A stretch of DNA of 64,000 nucleotides from Sclerotiophoma versabilis. Taxonomy: Eukaryota; Ascomycota; Dothideomycetes; Pleosporales; Didymellaceae. The notes beneath the pieces are model-generated. The model was not told where the DNA came from, ran no database searches, and saw only the letters and a list, made by a program, of their open reading frames with translations. Shown here in pieces: positions 1 through 10,289 of the stretch (the stretch's first letter is position 1; every line of letters begins with the position of its first letter). The stretch covers positions 1,550,001 through 1,614,000 of the forward strand of contig JAAROD010000081.1 of NCBI GenBank assembly GCA_012274445.1. Direction: 5' to 3'. Made by a program: the position numbers and the translations under genes.

Positions 1-1
1 C

Positions 2-847
2 TCAGATAGGTCAGACCTCAGCACCCAGCAGCCCCGACCAAGCTACGATGCTGGGGCCGATGATATCAGTTCAAGCCCACGTAGGAACCAAGCATCTCGC
101 GCAAAGTCCTTGGGTCATGCAAGAAGAGAGAGCATCCAAGCCAGGCGAGCAAAGCGAGAGCAAGCCAGGGAATCCAACGTGCCAGAAGAGACTGATGCCG
201 AATTGGCTGAATCTGCAGCAGAAGCAGAGGAAGCTAGAAGCCATGACGCTGTGAAGCCAGTCTTCCTCAAGGGTTTGTTCAGTGTCTCGACCACCAGCAG
301 CAAGCCAGTGTCATTCATACAAAACGATCTGATACGAGTGCTCCACGAACTTGGGGTTACCTTCCAACCCATCAAAGGGGGTTTCAAGTGTCGGCACGCT
401 CCCAGCATCGACCAGAACAAAGCTCCTGATATGCCTACATCCCCTCCCAGCGGCAGCCATAAGAGGAAGATCAGCTTCGGAGGGTTGATTGGTGGCGACC
501 GTGATAAAGAGCGGGAAGAGTTCAGGGAACAAAACCGCGCCCCCCATACACCAAAGGCGCGATCTCGACCATCGCCCGCGGATCGTAGCCTCACCAACAC
601 CGACGAGTCGGATGACAGCGACGAGAGGGACGAACGGAGACCGCGTGCGGGTCGCGCACTGGCCGCTGGAGAGACGACAACACACGTGCAAAGCGACCTC
701 GGCGCTCTCGCTCCTCTTGTTTTTGAAGTTTTGATTGTCAAAGTACCATTGCTACAGTTACACGGCCTGCAGTTTAAGAAGGTCGATGGCGGAACCTGGC
801 AGTACAAGAGCATGGCTCAGCGTATCCTGGAGAACCTGCGGCTGTAG
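2..847 (+). CDS. kin1: Kin1/Par-1/MARK polarity kinase, C-terminal part (5' truncated by window edge)
   Basis: The frame is open from the first bases of the window to the stop at 847, so only the end of the protein is present and the kinase domain lies to the left. A conserved fungal Kin1 segment (FLKGLFSVSTTSSKP, then a VTFQPIKGGFKC stretch) is followed by a basic, low-complexity linker and a C-terminal KA1-type module ending GTWQYKSMAQRILENLRL, which closely matches the end of Kin1/Kin2/MARK kinases. KA1 domains bind acidic phospholipids and hold these kinases at the cell cortex. In fungi Kin1 acts in polarity, septation and exocytosis. The family call rests on this C-terminus; a related CAMK kinase such as Kin4 is less likely. 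No intron is needed in the visible part. Confidence 0.72.
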   Translation, partial: SDRSDLSTQQPRPSYDAGADDISSSPRRNQASRAKSLGHARRESIQARRAKREQARESNVPEETDAELAESAAEAEEARSHDAVKPVFLKGLFSVSTTSSKPVSFIQNDLIRVLHELGVTFQPIKGGFKCRHAPSIDQNKAPDMPTSPPSGSHKRKISFGGLIGGDRDKEREEFREQNRAPHTPKARSRPSPADRSLTNTDESDDSDERDERRPRAGRALAAGETTTHVQSDLGALAPLVFEVLIVKVPLLQLHGLQFKKVDGGTWQYKSMAQRILENLRL

Positions 848-1401
848 TTGAGAGGCTCTGAGCACGGCGTTCTTGGTGTAGCATCATCTATTTTTCATGG
901 AAAGGGAAGGTAGAGTTCGTAAGTCGAAGTAATATGTGGAATGTGCATCATCTGAGCCGTAACGACTAGTTCGAAGCTTGGTTCAAACATTCATAAATCT
1001 CGACTGTGATTTGCCGATCAGGGTGGTTGGCTCGTCAGCTACACAAGTGCAATCATGCCCGCCAACTTGAAGTCTTCGGTACCAGCTTTCGTCGTACTGT
1101 CTGCCTGGTGCCTGGCGCCGTACGCCTTTACTGCAGGGCCTCGCCTATGAACTCACTTGATCTGGGCGGCGTGGGCGGTGGACCTCCGAAAAGCTCGAGC
1201 TCCCGCACTTGCCAAGCGTGGGGGATCGCGAACCTCATCTCTCGAGTACTGACCGATCGCACTCCCATAATCCGCGCCAGTCACCGCTCTTCCACCCACA
1301 ACCGCAAGCCCAGCGTCTTTTGACGGCCTATTACTTCTATCCGCCGATCGCGCCTATTCTCACCACAACACCCAACCCGACTCCGGCAATCGCAACGACA
1401 A
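848..1401. other. Intergenic region between kin1 and CNOT9
   Basis: This stretch holds the 3' region of the kinase gene and the promoter and leader of the CNOT9 gene, both on the plus strand. The last 150 bases before the CNOT9 start are C-rich and CAA/CCA-rich, typical of a fungal leader. I see no supported gene here; the short open frames lack conserved features. Confidence 0.6.
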
Positions 1402-2705
1402 ATGCAGCAAATGCAACACCTCTTCACCCAGCAGCAGCAGCACTACCCGGGCGAGTGGTCGCAGGGCCACCACCAGCACCCCAACCACCATGTAGCCCAG
1501 CACGGTCAGCTTCAGGCGCAGGCGCAGGCGGCGCAGGCACAAGCTCAAGCACAGGCTGCCGCCGCCGCCGCCGCCGCCGCCCAGGCCCAGCAGCAGCACT
1601 ACCAAAGGATCGCGGGCAACAACGGGACAGCCGTCCCCGGTAACGGTATTGTGCCTCGCGGCCCGGCAAACGATATGCAGGCCAACACTGAGATTGGCAT
1701 GACCGAAGAGAACAGGCGTGTGCTCGACTGGATCGCACAGCTCATGAAGCCAGCAACGCGCGAGTCGGCCCTGCTGGAGCTGAGCAAGAAGCGCGAGCAG
1801 GTGCCGGAGCTTGCCTTGATTCTCTGGCATTCCTTTGGTACGTCGGCTAGTTGAGTGGTAGTGCGCGAAAGCTAACAGCTCCAGGTGTCATGGCCTCCCT
1901 TCTCCAAGAGATCATCTCCGTCTACCCTCTCCTCAACCCGTCACAATTGACGGCTGCCGCTTCGAACCGCGTGTGCAATGCGCTTGCGCTCCTTCAATGC
2001 GTGGCATCCCACACCGAGACCCGTGGCTTGTTTCTGAGCGGTAAGCTCGCCAACACCCCCCCCCCCCCCAACAACAAGCGTCTCTAACATGAACACAGCG
2101 CACATCCCTCTCTTTCTCTATCCCTTTCTCAACACTACCTCCAAGTCGCGCCCATTCGAATACCTCCGTCTGACCTCCCTCGGTGTGATCGGTGCCCTGG
2201 TCAAGAACGACTCCTCTGAAGTTATCAATTTCCTTCTTACGACCGAGATCATCCCGCTCTGCCTTCGTATCATGGAGACAGGCTCGGAACTCAGCAAGAC
2301 CGTTGCTATCTTCATTGTGCAAAAGATTTTGCTCGATGACATCGGTCTTGCGTACATTTGCCAAACATACGAGCGCTTTTACGCCGTTGGCACTGTTCTC
2401 AGCAACATGGTCAACCAGCTTGTAGAGCAGCAGACAGTCCGTCTCCTGAAGCATGTCGTTCGCTGCTTCCTTCGGTATGTCACCTGTGCTCACCTGTACG
2501 CTACGCAGCTAACACATTCAGTCTGAGTGACAACGCTCGTGCTCGCGAGGCTCTACGCCAGTGCCTTCCCGAGCCCCTTAGGGATGCGACATTCTCGTCG
2601 GTACTCCGTGATGACGCAGCCACCAAACGTTGTCTCGCTCAGCTGCTGATCAACCTTTCTGACAATGTCGTTGATGCGGCCAACAACCAGCAGCTGATGC
2701 ACTGA
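1402..2705 (+). CDS. CAF40: CCR4-NOT complex subunit CNOT9/Rcd1/Caf40
   Basis: Read as join(1402..1837, 1885..2040, 2099..2474, 2522..2705), 383 aa; all three introns have GT-AG ends and keep the frame. The first ~90 residues are Gln/Ala-rich low complexity, including a run of alanines from a GCC repeat near 1558-1580. The rest is the Rcd1 armadillo-repeat fold, starting near RRVLDWIAQLMKPATRESAL and including PFEYLRLTSLGVIGALVK and the SELSKTVAIFIVQKILLDD stretch, all hallmarks of this very conserved family. CNOT9 is the module of the CCR4-NOT deadenylase that docks regulators such as GW182/TTP-like factors and Not4, linking mRNA decay to translation. It acts mostly in the cytoplasm. Intron 2 contains a run of C (about 2056-2069) directly after the donor region, a likely slippage-prone tract. 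Confidence 0.93.
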
Positions 2706-3399
2706 AGGACTCTGGAAGTAGGTGGCATTTCATGCCTACTTCAGCTCAGCAAGATGTTCTCACTTTGATTTCTGTGTAATTTACGGGCCTCGGCCTTCGA
2801 CTTCTTTCAGCGCGGCGGCATGCATAGGGGACGGTTCGGGTACATATCACTTTGATCTGGATATGGCGCGGTACTGGCGTTGGGATCTTTCCGATGCGAT
2901 ACCCGTGGGGACAGTGTTCACGACATGTTCCTACAGCATCTTATCATCTTTATTGGACGACTCATGGCGAGGAGTTATGGGCATTGCATGGCGCGGTGTT
3001 CTTGCGCGTGGTCTGATTTAGGACAAAAGCGATATGTATATTATTTGGACAGCTTCGGGCAGCTGGAGCAATGTAGGGAACATGCTTTTTTCATGATGTC
3101 GGTTGCTCCTACTCGATTGCATACATGTGAGGATGTCGCCTAAGGACACGATGAATCTGCACCAAATTGCGGGGTTTCAGCAGTAGCAGCAGTTGGACTG
3201 ATGTAACTACTAGATTCACAAATACGATCCCCAGCATCGTTGTTGGCGGCAGGTGGTGGTGGTCCAATCAGCAACTAGCGCGCGTTAGGCGAATTTCGTT
3301 GCACTTTCTTTCGCATTTCGCCGCCACCAACGCCTTTTCTTCAACCCACCATCGCCAGAGCCACCAAAGGAACAATCCCTTGGGAGACAACCAGCCAAC
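2706..3399. other. Intergenic region between CNOT9 and uL1
   Basis: This holds the 3' region of CNOT9 and the promoter of the ribosomal protein gene. Just upstream of the uL1 start there is a pyrimidine-rich stretch (about 3300-3350), which is common in leaders of highly expressed fungal translation genes. No convincing gene is seen. Confidence 0.55.
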
Positions 3400-4158
3400 A
3401 TGTCGAAAATCTCTGTCGCCGGCGTTCGTTCGAACGTCAAGGAGCTCCTTGAGTACTCCAACGAGACCAAGAAGAGGAACTTCCTCGAGACCGTCGAGCT
3501 CCAGATCGGCCTCAAGAACTACGACCCCCAGCGTGACAAGCGTTTCTCTGGAACCGTCAAGCTCCCCACCGTTCCCCGTCCCCGTATGTTTGCGCGCATC
3601 GAGGATTGCGCAAGCAGAGACTGACAGCTCCCAGGCATGGCCATTTGCGTTCTCGGTGACCAGCACGATATCGATCGTGCCAAGCACCACGGCGTCGATG
3701 CTATGTCCACCGACGTGAGTATCACCCGAGACGAACCATACACGCAAACACGACTGACACACTCGCAGGACTTGAAGAAGCTCAACAAGAACAAGAAGCT
3801 GATCAAGAAGCTCGCTCGCAAGTACGATGCTTTCATGGCTTCCGACGCCTTGATCAAGCAGATCCCCCGTCTCTTGGGTCCTGGTCTGTCCAAGGCCGGA
3901 AAGTTCCCCACTCCCGTCTCTCACGCTGAGGACCTCGCCAACAAGATGACCGAGGTCAAGTCGACCATCAAGTTCCAGCTGAAGAAGGTTCTCTGCATGG
4001 GTGTCGCTGTCGGCAATGTCGGCATGACCGAGGACGAGCTGATCGGTAACATCATGTTGGCCATCAACTACCTCGTCTCCCTCCTGAAGAAGGGCTGGCA
4101 GAACGTGGGCTCCCTGACCATCAAGGCCACCATGAGCCCCCCCAAGCGCCTCTACTAG
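3400..4158 (+). CDS. RPL10A: 60S ribosomal protein L10a (uL1)
   Basis: Read as join(3400..3583, 3635..3714, 3769..4158), giving 217 aa, exactly the usual length of eukaryotic uL1. It begins MSKISVAGVRSNVKELLEYS and contains the conserved FPTPVSHAEDLANKM region and the C-terminal QNVGSLTIKATMSPPKRLY. uL1 forms the mobile L1 stalk of the large ribosomal subunit, which contacts E-site tRNA during translocation. Codon use is strongly biased to C-ending codons (AAG, CTC, GTC), as expected of a highly expressed gene. Both introns are small (51 and 54 bp) and near the 5' half, as in many fungal ribosomal protein genes. A 304-aa open frame on the opposite strand is a by-product of this codon bias. 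Confidence 0.96.
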
Positions 4159-5388
4159 AGCGTGGTCGTCTGGGTTCGTCAAGTCAAGCTGGGCGGCTGT
4201 CGAAAGACAGCTTGCTGTAGTAATGATCTAACGGAATCACGATCTCGAATGAAGGAAGGACAGGTAGTAATGTAGCTTTAAATGGCATATGTGAATCCTG
4301 TCGCCTCAACAATCATACTGTCTACTTTGTCGTGACGCCGGTGATGTGAAACTGTTTTGATATATGTTTGTATGCATGTCGAGAAGCTGTCCTGTTGCTT
4401 CTACAGCAATGCTGAGGGTTTATGTGGAAGTTATGCTATTGTTTCGCACGACTGCGATAGACCCCGACTTGATCAAAAGACCTATGCAGGTTACAAGGCA
4501 AAGCAACTGAATCGCAAAAAGTAGAGAAGTCACCAATAATCCTTAAACCCACAAGGTTGGGGGGGTTACAGTACACAGAGCACAGATCCCAATCCCAGCC
4601 TCTCGCCCCACACAGGCAGGCAAGCAGGCAGGCAGAAAGGCCAAAAAAAAAAATCCTCCGCCAAGCACCACCTGGCCCAAGCTTTATTTCCAAAGTATAA
4701 ATACCCCCAATTCCCCGTCCCCTCTTCCGCTCCTCCTACATCAGTAGGTAACTTCCTAAGTTACTTATATCGTGGCTCCGCGCAAGCGGCTTGCTGAGGG
4801 TTATCCCTATTCTTCTGTGGATAGTCCTCCGTTCCCGGCCCCGTAGAGAGATTCCGACCGTCTTCCTACCAATTGGTGTCCGTGAAAAGATGGATGCGAG
4901 TTGTGGGATGGTGTGGGACATGCTTTTGCAATCACCCTGAGCTTTTTTTCTTTTTCGAGAAGAAAAAAAGTCGTCCAGAGGTGGTTTCTGCAGCGCTTCG
5001 TTGGCGTTGGAGTTGGCTGTCATTGAGATGCGGTACTATGTGCTGTGCTTGAGGATGGTTGGTGTTGTGATTTGAAGGATTTTTTTCCATGTGGCGATGA
5101 GGCTTCCACATTTTATGTTCAATCGCTTTTGTGCGCGAGCAGCTCTGTCAGGCGATGTGTTTGCTGGTGTATGCAGTCACAGGTATACGCGTTCAGGAGC
5201 CAACCAGCATGTAGGATGATGTTCAGAGTTGAGTCTATTGGTTACATATCTACACGCGAAATCAACACCAGATCAGATGCTACGCTCTTGCAACGCCAGC
5301 ATGTGTATGCTCAACATCAGATGGTAGATGGACAGGGATCCATCTCGCAGCCATGGTACAATCCAACCTCTCCAATGTTGTCATGTCA
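4159..5388. other. Intergenic region between uL1 and MIX23 (convergent 3' ends)
   Basis: The region holds the 3' ends of the uL1 gene and of MIX23. It has a TATAAATA string at 4696-4703, a short inverted repeat with 7-bp arms (4748-4754 / 4758-4764), and a perfect 11-bp hairpin of A/T tracts (4942-4970). One weak small reading frame on the minus strand (4736-5023) is listed separately. Nothing else is supported. Confidence 0.5.
4736..5023 (-). CDS. Possible small basic protein with an LDDFF motif (weak)
   Basis: An ATG-started frame of 95 codons on the minus strand. Residues ~15-30 read PPLDDFFSSRKRKKAQ, an acidic-aromatic motif followed by a basic patch, reminiscent of the N-terminus of CDV3-like proteins; the rest is Arg/Ser-rich with no recognisable domain. 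The GG|GTGATT after the AQ codons could be a splice donor, so the true product may differ downstream. The A/T-tract hairpin at 4942-4970 lies inside the motif-coding stretch. No homologue can be named from the sequence alone, and the frame may be fortuitous. Confidence 0.2.
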   Translation of the reverse strand: MTANSNANEALQKPPLDDFFSSRKRKKAQGDCKSMSHTIPQLASIFSRTPIGRKTVGISLRGRERRTIHRRIGITLSKPLARSHDISNLGSYLLM

Positions 5389-6015
5389 TCACTGCCTCTT
5401 CCTCCATTCGTCGAACGCTGTCTCCGCCTCAAGACCCTCACTCCCACAGCGTTCCGCAATCAGTCCCCACGTCCTCATCCGAACAATCTTCTCCACAGCC
5501 CTCTCATTCCGCATCAGCATGGCCAGACTCTCCGTCCTCGCCTCACGTGGGAAGTAGCGTCCTGAGTAGGGATCTAGTCTCTCGTCGACTACACTTTCCC
5601 TTGCCTTGGAGTCTTCAATCTGCCTCAGCACACTATCCGGATCGTCTGGATCTGGGCTCGTCGCAACGCCGGCGCAGTAGTCTAGCACGTCGGAGCGCAC
5701 CGCCCAGCTCGGGAACAGCACGCGCTGCTTGAATTCATCGCACTGTGCGGGCGGTATGGAGCGCGCGGAGGTGCTGAGCTGGCGTGTCGATGTCGAGGAG
5801 GGATCGAAGCCGCGTTGCGCGAGTGTGAGGAGCGCGTTCAGGTTCTGCGTGATCGAGTCGTCTATTGTTGAGCGAGATATGCGGAGGAAGTCTACCAGCG
5901 AGCTTGTATTAGTTAGTGCGCGGCTTTGAGCGAGTGGTGGGGACTGACCTCGGAGAGCGGTTTGATTGAAGCAGAAGTGTGGCGTGAGGCGCGGCGCCGG
6001 CGAGGGCTGCGACAT
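5389..6015 (-). CDS. MIX23: MIX23 / Cid2-type mitochondrial intermembrane-space protein
   Basis: Read as complement(join(5389..5891, 5949..6015)), 189 aa, removing a 57-bp intron whose branch site (ACTAAC) is visible. Splicing makes TALR-DFLRISRSTIDDSITQNL continuous, the signature N-terminal region of the CCDC58/MIX23 family (older name: caffeine-induced death protein Cid2). The C-terminal RTWGLIAERCG matches the family's conserved Arg-x-Trp...ERC end. Cysteines at FCF, QCDEF, DYCAG and ERCG fit an oxidised intermembrane-space protein imported by the Mia40 route; in yeast Mix23 supports protein import when TIM22/TIM23 function is compromised. The longer unspliced frame would insert about 19 unrelated residues. 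It is divergent from DNA ligase I. Confidence 0.8.
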   Translation of the reverse strand: MSQPSPAPRLTPHFCFNQTALRGQSPPLAQSRALTNTSSLVDFLRISRSTIDDSITQNLNALLTLAQRGFDPSSTSTRQLSTSARSIPPAQCDEFKQRVLFPSWAVRSDVLDYCAGVATSPDPDDPDSVLRQIEDSKARESVVDERLDPYSGRYFPREARTESLAMLMRNERAVEKIVRMRTWGLIAERCGSEGLEAETAFDEWRKRQ

Positions 6016-6458
6016 GCTGGGCGCAGGCGGAGAGGGCGGGGAGGGAGGAGCGGATTTCCAGAAGTATGTCGCCAGGGCTGCTGTAGCTCAAGGTCCTGGC
6101 TTGTGCACGAGGTGTTGCGGCTGTTCTGGCTGTTCTGCAGGCGGTGACATGCAGTAGCTGATGAGATATGGCGATGCCTGCCTCGGAGTGATGTCAGCAC
6201 TTTCGGCCTGCGCTGCCTGCGCACGTTCCGGGTTCGCGAGCCAGGCGCGTCCTAACGCGTCTACCCTCGTGTCGCAGCCTAATCCTGTGCGCACTGTAAA
6301 GACAGAGCATGCCCGTACGCTCCAGCGCTTTAAGCTGCACAGATCTTCCCCTTCGCCTGGCTTGTCGCACACTCCAGCCCATTCGACCGCAATTGCTCTC
6401 TTCACCAACTGCTCGCCGCTACCAGCATTGGAGCTCGCAGCTCGGCAGCACAGCGACC
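6016..6458. promoter_or_regulatory. Shared divergent promoter of MIX23 and DNA ligase I
   Basis: This 443-bp region separates the start codons of MIX23 (minus) and DNA ligase I (plus). It contains an ACGCGT box at 6255-6260, about 200 bp upstream of the ligase ATG, with a GCGCGT just before it. The short open frames in it are not supported as genes. Confidence 0.6.
6255..6260. promoter_or_regulatory. MCB (MluI cell-cycle box) upstream of DNA ligase I
   Basis: Exact ACGCGT palindrome. In yeasts the MBF complex (Swi6-Mbp1/Cdc10-Res) binds this site to switch on S-phase genes, and the DNA ligase I gene CDC9 is a classic target. Its position about 200 bp before the ligase start fits. Function here is inferred from the family, not shown. 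Confidence 0.5.
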
Positions 6459-9292
6459 ATGCCTCCTAAGCAGGCTACCCTGGGGTATGTCAAGTCTTCC
6501 CAGACTACCCTTGGGTGCGACGAGGATGCCCAATTGCACACCGTGTGAAAGTGTCAGTGCTGATGTGTGTTTCAGGAAGTTCTTTGGCAAGAACGGCGCT
6601 CCGGCGAAGCAGCAGTCGAAGCTATCCTTCTCCACCAGGACCAAGACCGAGAAGAAAGATGCGAAACCGAAGGAAGAAGCCGAGTCGTCGCCGGCGGAAG
6701 TAGAACCAGAGCCCAGTGGGACTGCAGAGTCAAGTGCGAAGGTCGAGGACGAAACCGACGGCGAGGCAATAGAAGTTGACAGTGCGCCCGCTGAGGCTGG
6801 CAAGAAGAGACAAGTCAAGGAGGAGGAAGAAGACTCGGAGGACGAGCCTCCTACAAAGCGACAGCGGCGGAAACCCACAAAGGACACCGAGTCGAAGAAG
6901 GCTAAGCCGGCCCTGAAGAAAGCTGATAAGCCTGCTGCGGCAAAAGCAGTGAAGCAAGAAGCGGAAGAGGAGGATGGGGCGTCCAAGTCAAAGAAGGCTA
7001 CAAAGAGCAAGAAGGAGGCGCCAAAGTCACCAACACCAGTCGTAGAGGACGACGCCATGTCGGATGGGAAAGAAGAGGAAAAAGAAGAGGAAGAAGACAT
7101 ACTCAGCTCAGGCGAAGAGCCCGAGGAAGTCAAGCTCAAGGCTCGTCAGAAGGTCCAGAGTACACTCACCTCACAAACAAAAGATCTGTACCCGGACTGG
7201 AAACCCGGTGAGCCAGTACCGTACGCTGCACTATGTACCACTTTCTCCAAGATCGAGATGACGACAAAGCGACTCGAGATCCTGGCCCACTGTTCACTCT
7301 TCTTGCGTCAGGTGATGCGTTTGACGCCGTCAGACCTGCTACCCACAGTCATGCTCATGATCAACAAGCTTGCAGCAGACTACGCCGGTATCGAACTCGG
7401 AATCGGCGAGTCGTTGATCATGAAAGCCATCTCAGAGAGTACTGGACGAAGCTTACAGCACATCAAGAGTGATCAGCAGGAGATCGGAGATCTCGGCTTG
7501 GTAGCAGCGAAGAGTCGATCGAAGCAGCCTACGATGTTCAAGCCGAAACCTCTGACAGTGGCGGGTGTGCACAAAGGTCTGATGGCTATCGCGACCACCA
7601 CCGAAGGGCAGGGTGCTCAAGGGCGAAAGGTCGACGGCATCAAGAAACTGTTATCGGCAGCCGATGCACACACCGCCGGAAAGCACGTCGACATCGAAGA
7701 GAACAAGGGTGGTGCAAGTGAAGCAAAGTTTATCGTCCGGACGCTTGAGGGTAAGCTTCGTCTAGGCCTTGCGGAAAAGACTGTTGTAGTTGCCCTTGCA
7801 CAGGCAGTGAAGTTCCATGAGATGTCACAGGAGGGCAAAACACCATCCACGGCAGACTTGGCTGAAGCTGAGGCCACGCTGAAGACTGTCTACAGGTGCG
7901 TCGACCTTTTCTGCATTTTTCACCATCATACTAACATCTTCACAGCGAGCTTCCAAGCTACGAGGTCATTGTTCCGGCAATGCTCGAACACGGTCTTTCC
8001 AACTTGCGGGAGAACTGCAGTTTGCAACCTGGTGTACCACTGAAGCCTATGCTTGCGAAGCCGACAAAGTCAATTACCGAAGTGCTTGATCGGTTTGAAG
8101 GCAAGGACTTCACGTGCGAGTACAAGTACGATGGCGAGCGGGCACAGATTCATTTCGTCGCACACGACGCTGCGATAGATATGGCAACAGCGGCTCCGTC
8201 GGCTGGCAAGTCTGACCGCGGTGTTTCCAACATCTTCTCTCGAAACTCCGAAGACTTGTCCAAGAAATACCCAGATATCCTTGCGAAGCTGCCGTCATGG
8301 GTCAAGGAAGGGACGAAGAGTTTCGTTCTCGATTGCGAGACTGTTGCCTGGGATATGGTCGAGAAGAAAGTCCTGCCTTTCCAGCAACTCATGACACGAA
8401 AGAGGAAAGATGTGAAGGTTGAGGATGTGAAGGTCAAGGTCTGCGTCTTTGCCTTCGACATCCTATACCTCAACGGCGAGGTGCGTCCTTTACTGTTTTA
8501 TGACTTATATGCAGTTGCTAACGCGTTCAGGCCCTTGTAACAAAGTCGTTCCGCGAGCGCCGAGAAGCTCTCAACAGCGCGTTTGTCCCCGTCGAGGGCG
8601 AGTTTGCATTTGCAAAGTATGGTGACACAAACGACCTTGACACCATCCAGACCCTACTCGAGGACTCCGTTAAGGAGGGCTGCGAAGGTCTCATGGTCAA
8701 AATGCTTGACGGGCCTGAATCCTACTACGAGCCTTCAAAGCGCTCGCAGAACTGGCTCAAGGTCAAGAAGGATTACCTTGCTGGCGTCGGCGACTCGCTC
8801 GATCTCGTCGTCTTGGGTGCTTACTACGGCAAGGGCAAGAGGACGAGCTGGTATGGCGCATTCTTGCTCGCATGTTATAATCCGAACACAGAGAAGTACG
8901 AGACGGTGTGCAACATCGGAACAGGCTTCTCAGAAGCCATCCTCGAGCAGTTCCACAAGCAACTCTCCGACATCGTCATCGATCGCCCCAAGCCCTTCTA
9001 CACCCACAGTGCTGGCAACAAAGACCAGCCCGATGTATGGTTCGAGCCACGCTACGTATGGGAAGTCAAAACCGCCGATCTTACGCTCTCGCCGCGCTAC
9101 AAGGCCGCCGCTGCCGAAGTCGCTGGCGGCGGTAAGGGAGTCAGCCTGAGGTTTCCAAGGTTCATCAAAGAGAGAGACGACAAGAAACCAGATGAAGCGT
9201 CTACTGCGAAGCTGATTGCGGAAATGTACCAGAGACAGGAGAGTGTGGGGAAAAACAAGGGGCCGAGCGTTGATGATGACTTTGAATACTAG
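6459..9292 (+). CDS. CDC9: DNA ligase I (ATP-dependent replicative ligase, Cdc9/Lig1)
   Basis: Read as join(6459..6484, 6576..7895, 7946..8480, 8531..9292), 880 aa. Exon 1 encodes only eight full codons; joining it to exon 2 creates QATLGKFF (residues 5-12), a consensus PIP box that would recruit PCNA. A long Lys/Glu-rich disordered region (~20-215) precedes the DNA-binding domain. The nucleotidyltransferase core has motif I EYKYDGER, with the adenylated lysine at about residue 509, and motif V SQNWLKVKKDY; the OB-fold follows, ending near VDDDFEY. The enzyme seals Okazaki fragments and repair nicks in nucleus and probably mitochondria. Length and domain order match fungal Lig1. All splice phases agree (2, 2, 0). 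Confidence 0.95.
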
Positions 9293-10289
9293 GCTTCCAT
9301 CGATCATGTGGTTTATGGAAACAAGGGATGTGTAATGTACAACAAATGATGTGTATGCGATAGCATACATCGGATTAGCCCTGCTAAGGTGTTTGTGGTC
9401 CGTATATCGTCTGTCTCTGGTTATGAAACATATAGAGGGTTCAAGCGGTGACGCACTGCACTGTGTGGATCCTGGACTCATAACTCCTGAACTATCTTCG
9501 TTCGCATTCTTCGTGCAGACATCATACTTCACCCTGCAGCCTGTTTCTGCTCAACCTGCATCACGTCGCTCGAATAGCTGTCTCTGTCTGTAGCTTGATC
9601 CATCGATATATCCCGTCAGGAGTACTTCTGTTCACGAGCCGGATGGTCTAGACTAGACGAGGTGGATTTGAAAGGGATATCATCGCAGCAAGCGGTGCGT
9701 GAACGAGCACAAACCACATAATCAGTACTAATCAATCCAAGAACATCAACAATTATTTGGATTGTCTATGTAACAGAATTAAATTCGTGCATTTGCATCC
9801 CGTGTAGTCGAACTAAGTGCATGAGTAGTATCACACAGTCAATTGAACCCAATCAAGGAATTTATTTCCTTTTCTTACATCGATTCACCAATCAACGTCT
9901 GCTCAGCTCCAACAGATGCAGTTTCGACTAGAAAATAGGTGCTCAACTTAAACCGGGTCTTGGAGTGGCTAGAAACTACAAGGACGCCCACTAGACATCA
10001 GTCGTGCACTCAGGTGGCTGAAGTTTCTTGACCAACACCCACAAGCTGCACCACGGGCCGTACGTTAAAATCGCAGGTAGTTGATAGACGTCTAGGCCAA
10101 AATGCATGTGTCGAAGCACTGTTAAACTTGAATGAAATCCAATACGTCAGGACAAGATTCACTCATTAGCATCTCCATCTCATTTCCGAATCTTCATAGT
10201 ATGACAGACAAAAAACGATCATATCGTAGATCAAAAGCGAGTGGATAGATCCATGTACCTTCTAAATATAACGCGCTTTTGTTGCCGCC
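9293..10289. other. Intergenic region, no gene seen
   Basis: About 1 kb between the convergent ends of DNA ligase I and the PRISE-type reductase. It is AT-richer than the flanking genes from ~9700 to 10250. No open frame with recognisable features, repeat or RNA gene was found. Confidence 0.55.

Noticed and set aside
3268..4182. 304-codon open frame on the minus strand over the uL1 gene
   Set aside because: It is antisense to a perfectly conserved ribosomal protein; strong C-ending codon bias removes stops on the other strand.
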